Assembly (NCBI GenBank): GCA_023396345.1
Contig: JAEWWO010000403.1
Span: 1 to 5,128 of the forward strand
Reading direction: 5' to 3'
DNA length: 5,128 nucleotides
Source of the DNA: Bacteroidota bacterium
GTDB lineage: Bacteria; Bacteroidota; Bacteroidia; Chitinophagales; Chitinophagaceae
Part shown: positions 4,971-5,128 of the stretch, in pieces
Position numbering within the stretch: the stretch's first letter is position 1
Layout of the letters: every line of letters begins with the position of its first letter
Translations under genes and position numbers: made by a program
Notes under the pieces: generated by a model
The model's input: only the letters and a program-made list of their open reading frames with translations
The model's database searches: none
Told to the model about the DNA's origin: nothing

Positions 4971-5128
4971 TTATTTTTTGGCTTTGAAAGTCGGTATAAT
5001 AGCATTTGCCAATTCTACCATTTGTTTCAAACCATCTTCAGGAAGAGCTCCTTTCTTAAACTCAGCCAAAACATTTGGTAATTTTGATTCCATTTCCAGT
5101 AAGAATTGTTTTTCAAAATCTCTTACTC
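4971..5128 (-). CDS. atpA: ATP synthase F1 subunit alpha, C-terminal end only
   Basis: The minus strand entering at the right edge encodes 51 residues and a TAA at 4971-4973. The sequence starts VRDFEKQFLLEMESK and continues with VLAEFKKGALPED and a helical tail ending in Lys. This fits the C-terminal helical domain of F1 alpha subunits, where a V-x-x-FE-x-x-F(L) helix is followed by a K-x-G turn and a final helix. The alpha subunit forms the alpha3beta3 catalytic head of the membrane-bound ATP synthase. Only about a tenth of the protein is visible, so the call rests on this pattern. A strong terminator follows after 34 nt and the next gene is DinB-like, so no atpG (gamma) follows directly, although the atpA-atpG order is common. 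Confidence 0.72.
   Translation of the reverse strand, partial: VRDFEKQFLLEMESKLPNVLAEFKKGALPEDGLKQMVELANAIIPTFKAKK

Noticed and set aside
4796..5005. Open frame of 69 codons on the minus strand
   Set aside because: It overlaps the end of atpA, the terminator and the palindrome cluster; the HFCRNTPHGVF-like part is just translated palindrome.

Overview
The window looks like a piece of a Bacteroidota chromosome, plausibly from the Chitinophagia/Sphingobacteriia side. The evidence is an AT-rich sequence, A-rich leaders without Shine-Dalgarno sites, several promoters of the Bacteroidota type (-7 TAnnTTTG, in one case with a perfect -33 TTTG and 19-nt spacer), two lipoprotein signal peptides, and genes typical of that phylum (C10 peptidase, GT-B glycosyltransferase with a PLDWGLGHTTR motif, DinB-like protein). 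Two core genes are cut by the window edges: the start of rpmB (ribosomal protein L28) at the left edge and the end of a gene I read as atpA (ATP synthase alpha) at the right edge. Both lie on the minus strand.

Layout. 1-105: rpmB start and its promoter. 106-305: AT-rich spacer with one lone -7 box. 306-2209, minus: a two-gene unit, a C10 (streptopain-like) lipoprotein protease followed after 5 nt by a small unknown lipoprotein. 2389-2757, plus: a 122-residue membrane-anchored protein. 2762-2900: two short-period degenerate repeat arrays between convergent genes, one running into the 3' end of the next gene. 2875-3936, minus: a GT-B glycosyltransferase. 4000-4239, plus: an orphan 79-residue protein, divergent from the glycosyltransferase. 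4241-4272: a second 8-nt-period array, again between convergent genes. 4293-4748, minus: a DinB/YfiT-like four-helix protein. 4822-4936: a REP-like palindrome cluster and the intrinsic terminator of atpA. 4971-5128, minus: atpA 3' end.

The only clear functional unit is the protease-lipoprotein pair: a secreted, lipid-anchored cysteine protease with its inhibitory prodomain, co-transcribed with a small lipoprotein sent to the same membrane. The small partner is a candidate inhibitor, chaperone or substrate; the sequence alone does not decide. The other genes look like unrelated single-gene units. I see no CRISPR, transposase, phage or complete defence system. The least explained parts are the lipoprotein partner, the short-period arrays packed against stop codons at both convergent gene pairs, and the four-arm palindrome cluster beside atpA.
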